Source: JAAFIP01 sp043772355
Lineage (GTDB): Bacteria; Pseudomonadota; Gammaproteobacteria; Burkholderiales; Burkholderiaceae_C
Reading direction: 5' to 3'
Assembly (NCBI GenBank): GCA_043772355.1
Contig: JAYVGI010000470.1
Span: 1-6,004 of the forward strand
DNA: 6,004 nt
The notes beneath the pieces were generated by a model. The model saw nothing but the letters and a program-made list of their open reading frames with translations, did not search any database and was not told the DNA's origin. Made by a program: the position numbers and the translations under genes. How positions within the stretch are numbered: the first letter of the stretch is position 1; every line of letters starts with the position of its first letter. Below, piece after piece: positions 4,298 through 6,004 of the stretch.

Positions 4298-5995
4298 ATG
4301 AAGCCCATTTGGATCGTAGATGATGACCAGTCCATTCGCTTCGTGCTAGAGAAAGCGCTCTTGCGCGAAGACCTGCCCACCCGCAGCTTTACCAACCCCC
4401 GCGACCTGCTCACCGCCCTGGGTAACACCAGCGAGTCCGAGCCCGACAACCTGCCGCCCCAGGTACTGGTAAGCGACATCCGCATGCCCGGCGGCTCGGG
4501 CCTGGACCTGCTCACCAAGGTCAAAGAAAAGCACCCCGGCCTGCCCATCATCATCATGACGGCGTTTAGCGACCTGGACAGCGCGGTCAATGCCTTTCAA
4601 CGCGGCGCTTTTGAATACCTGCCCAAACCGTTTGACATTTCCAAAGCCACCGAGCTGATCCGCCGCGCGGTAGAAGAGAGCCAGCGCGAAGACGTGGCCG
4701 TCGAAGCCATGGCGGCCACACCCGAAATGCTGGGCCAAGCCCCCGCCATGCAAGACGTGTTCCGCGCCATTGGCCGCCTCTCGCAAAGCAATGTCACGGT
4801 CATGATCACGGGAGAGTCGGGCAGCGGCAAAGAGCTGGTAGCCAAGGCCTTGCACAAGCACAGCTCGCGCGCCAACGGGCCGTTTGTAGCTATCAACACC
4901 GCAGCTATCCCGAAAGACCTGCTGGAGAGTGAGCTGTTTGGCCATGAGCGCGGCGCATTTACCGGTGCGCAAACCATGCGCCGGGGCCGCTTCGAGCAGG
5001 CCGACGGCGGCACACTTTTTTTAGACGAAATCGGCGACATGCCGTTCGATTTGCAAACCCGTTTGCTGCGCGTGCTGAGTGATGGCAGCTTCTACCGCGT
5101 GGGCGGCCACAGCGCCATCAAAACCAATGTGCGCATCATCGCCGCCACGCACCAAGACCTGGAGCAGCGCGTCAAAGAAGGTGGCTTTAGAGAAGACCTG
5201 TTCCACCGCCTCAACGTCATCCGCCTGCGCCTGCCTGCCCTGCGCGAGCGGCGTGAAGACATCGCAGCGCTGACCAAGCATTTCTTGCAGCAATCGGCCA
5301 AGCAACTGGGCGTAGAGACCAAGCGCATCGCCCCCGCTGCCCTGGCCCGCCTGTCGCAGTTTGCCTTCCCCGGCAATGTGCGCCAGCTAGAGAACGTCTG
5401 CCACTGGCTTACCGTGATGGCCCCTACCCAGGTGATCGATGAGAAAGATTTGCCGCCTGAGGTGCTGGGCACTGAGCACGCCGTAGGTGCTGCGGCAGGT
5501 TCTGCTGCAGCCGGCTTGTCTAATGCCAGTTCGTCGCCCGCAGGCACGTCGAGCGGCGGCACAGCCAGCACAGCCTCTTTGGCCAGCGTCGGTGCAGGCG
5601 ATGGCGCTGCACACGCTGCGCATGACGCTCCTGGTTCTGTAGCTGCTCCCGCAATATTGACAAGGGCTAATGCCCCAACTGCTGCAGAATACGCGCTCGC
5701 AGAGCTTCTAACCCCGCCAGTGGTTTTTCACGACCCCATGTCGCCCCACCACAGCACGCAAGCCACAGCGCCCACCAGCGGCGCGGGTTGGGAGGCCGAC
5801 TTGGGTCTCCAGGCCCTGGCCCTCTTGGCCCAAGACAAAGGCGACGTGTGGGACCTGCTCACCGCCCGCTTCGAGCGCACCCTCATCGCAGCCGCCCTCT
5901 CCACCACCCGCAACCGCCGCATCGAAGCAGCGGTCAAGCTGGGCATAGGCCGCAATACCATTACCCGCAAGATTCAGGAGTTGGGGCTGGAATAA
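4298..5995 (+). CDS. glnG: Nitrogen regulator NtrC (NRI), sigma54-dependent activator
   Basis: This response regulator is phosphorylated by NtrB and activates sigma54 promoters such as that of glnA. Residues 1-125 form the receiver: D8/D9 acidic pocket, phospho-acceptor D60 in VLVSDIRMPG, T88 and K110. The AAA+ domain (about 140-390) has Walker A GESGSGKE (172-179), the sigma54-contacting GAFTGA loop (219-224), Walker B GTLFLDEIGDM (238-248) and FPGNVRQLEN (357-366). A Fis-type helix-turn-helix occupies about 525-563 (RRIEAAVKLGIGRNTITRKI). At 565 residues it is about 100 longer than E. coli NtrC (469). The excess is an Ala/Ser/Gly/Pro-rich linker at about 391-500 plus roughly 8 extra residues in the receiver before D60. 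All catalytic motifs are intact. A weak AAAGG (4283-4287) lies 10 bases before the ATG. An alternative symbol is ntrC. Confidence 0.96.
   Translation: MKPIWIVDDDQSIRFVLEKALLREDLPTRSFTNPRDLLTALGNTSESEPDNLPPQVLVSDIRMPGGSGLDLLTKVKEKHPGLPIIIMTAFSDLDSAVNAFQRGAFEYLPKPFDISKATELIRRAVEESQREDVAVEAMAATPEMLGQAPAMQDVFRAIGRLSQSNVTVMITGESGSGKELVAKALHKHSSRANGPFVAINTAAIPKDLLESELFGHERGAFTGAQTMRRGRFEQADGGTLFLDEIGDMPFDLQTRLLRVLSDGSFYRVGGHSAIKTNVRIIAATHQDLEQRVKEGGFREDLFHRLNVIRLRLPALRERREDIAALTKHFLQQSAKQLGVETKRIAPAALARLSQFAFPGNVRQLENVCHWLTVMAPTQVIDEKDLPPEVLGTEHAVGAAAGSAAAGLSNASSSPAGTSSGGTASTASLASVGAGDGAAHAAHDAPGSVAAPAILTRANAPTAAEYALAELLTPPVVFHDPMSPHHSTQATAPTSGAGWEADLGLQALALLAQDKGDVWDLLTARFERTLIAAALSTTRNRRIEAAVKLGIGRNTITRKIQELGLE
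5639..5676 (+). repeat. Repeat-like insert within the ntrC linker
   Basis: This stretch begins GTAGCTGCTCCCGC and ends in a small hairpin, GGGC (5664-5667), TAAT, GCCC (5672-5675). It resembles from memory a dispersed short repeat of Comamonadaceae genomes (AGCTGCT...CGC...ACAAGGGCTA..GCCC form). It stays in frame (residues 448-460) and uses ATA, TTG, ACA and AGG codons that are uncommon in the rest of the gene. The identification as a dispersed repeat is unverified. Confidence 0.4.
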
Positions 5996-6004
5996 GTTGC
6001 CACA

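Noticed and set aside
4346..4972. Leftward frame (208 codons) opposite ntrC
   Set aside because: It is antisense to the receiver and AAA+ domains with all motifs intact, and shows no independent coding evidence.

Overview
This window carries the nitrogen-assimilation locus of a betaproteobacterium, most likely a member of the Comamonadaceae (Rhodoferax/Acidovorax/Polaromonas type). That placement is inferred from moderately high GC, the closeness of glnA, glnL (ntrB) and glnG (ntrC) to their proteobacterial families, a DUF4124 protein lodged between glnA and ntrB, and dispersed-repeat motifs of a kind I associate with that family. It was not tested by any database search.

Layout from left to right: (1) the 5' part of a leftward gene for a ClpP/S14-like serine peptidase (1-261), cut by the window edge. 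(2) A 514-bp divergent intergenic region (262-775). It holds a palindromic operator-like site, a hairpin, a good NtrC-type enhancer site (357-373), a REP/MITE-like inverted-repeat element (468-600) and a strong sigma54 -24/-12 promoter (691-708) for glnA. (3) glnA, glutamine synthetase type I with the adenylylation tyrosine (776-2191), closed by a strong terminator. (4) A secreted or periplasmic DUF4124 protein (2328-3002), followed by a perfect 22-bp-stem bidirectional terminator. (5) ntrB/glnL (3151-4233), the PAS-histidine kinase. (6) ntrC/glnG (4298-5995), the sigma54 enhancer-binding response regulator, with an unusually long low-complexity linker before its DNA-binding domain.

How the genes work together: NtrB, controlled by PII in this family, phosphorylates NtrC under nitrogen limitation. 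NtrC-P oligomerises at an upstream enhancer and drives sigma54-RNA polymerase at the glnA promoter. Glutamine synthetase then assimilates ammonium and is itself controlled by adenylylation. Terminators after glnA and after the DUF4124 gene suggest that glnA, the DUF4124 gene and ntrBC are largely separate transcription units rather than one glnALG operon.

I found no wholly new system. The points most worth a second look are the repeat element sitting between the NtrC enhancer and the glnA promoter, the expanded NtrC linker containing an in-frame repeat-like insert with rare codons, and a sigma54-like motif placed right on the ntrB start codon.
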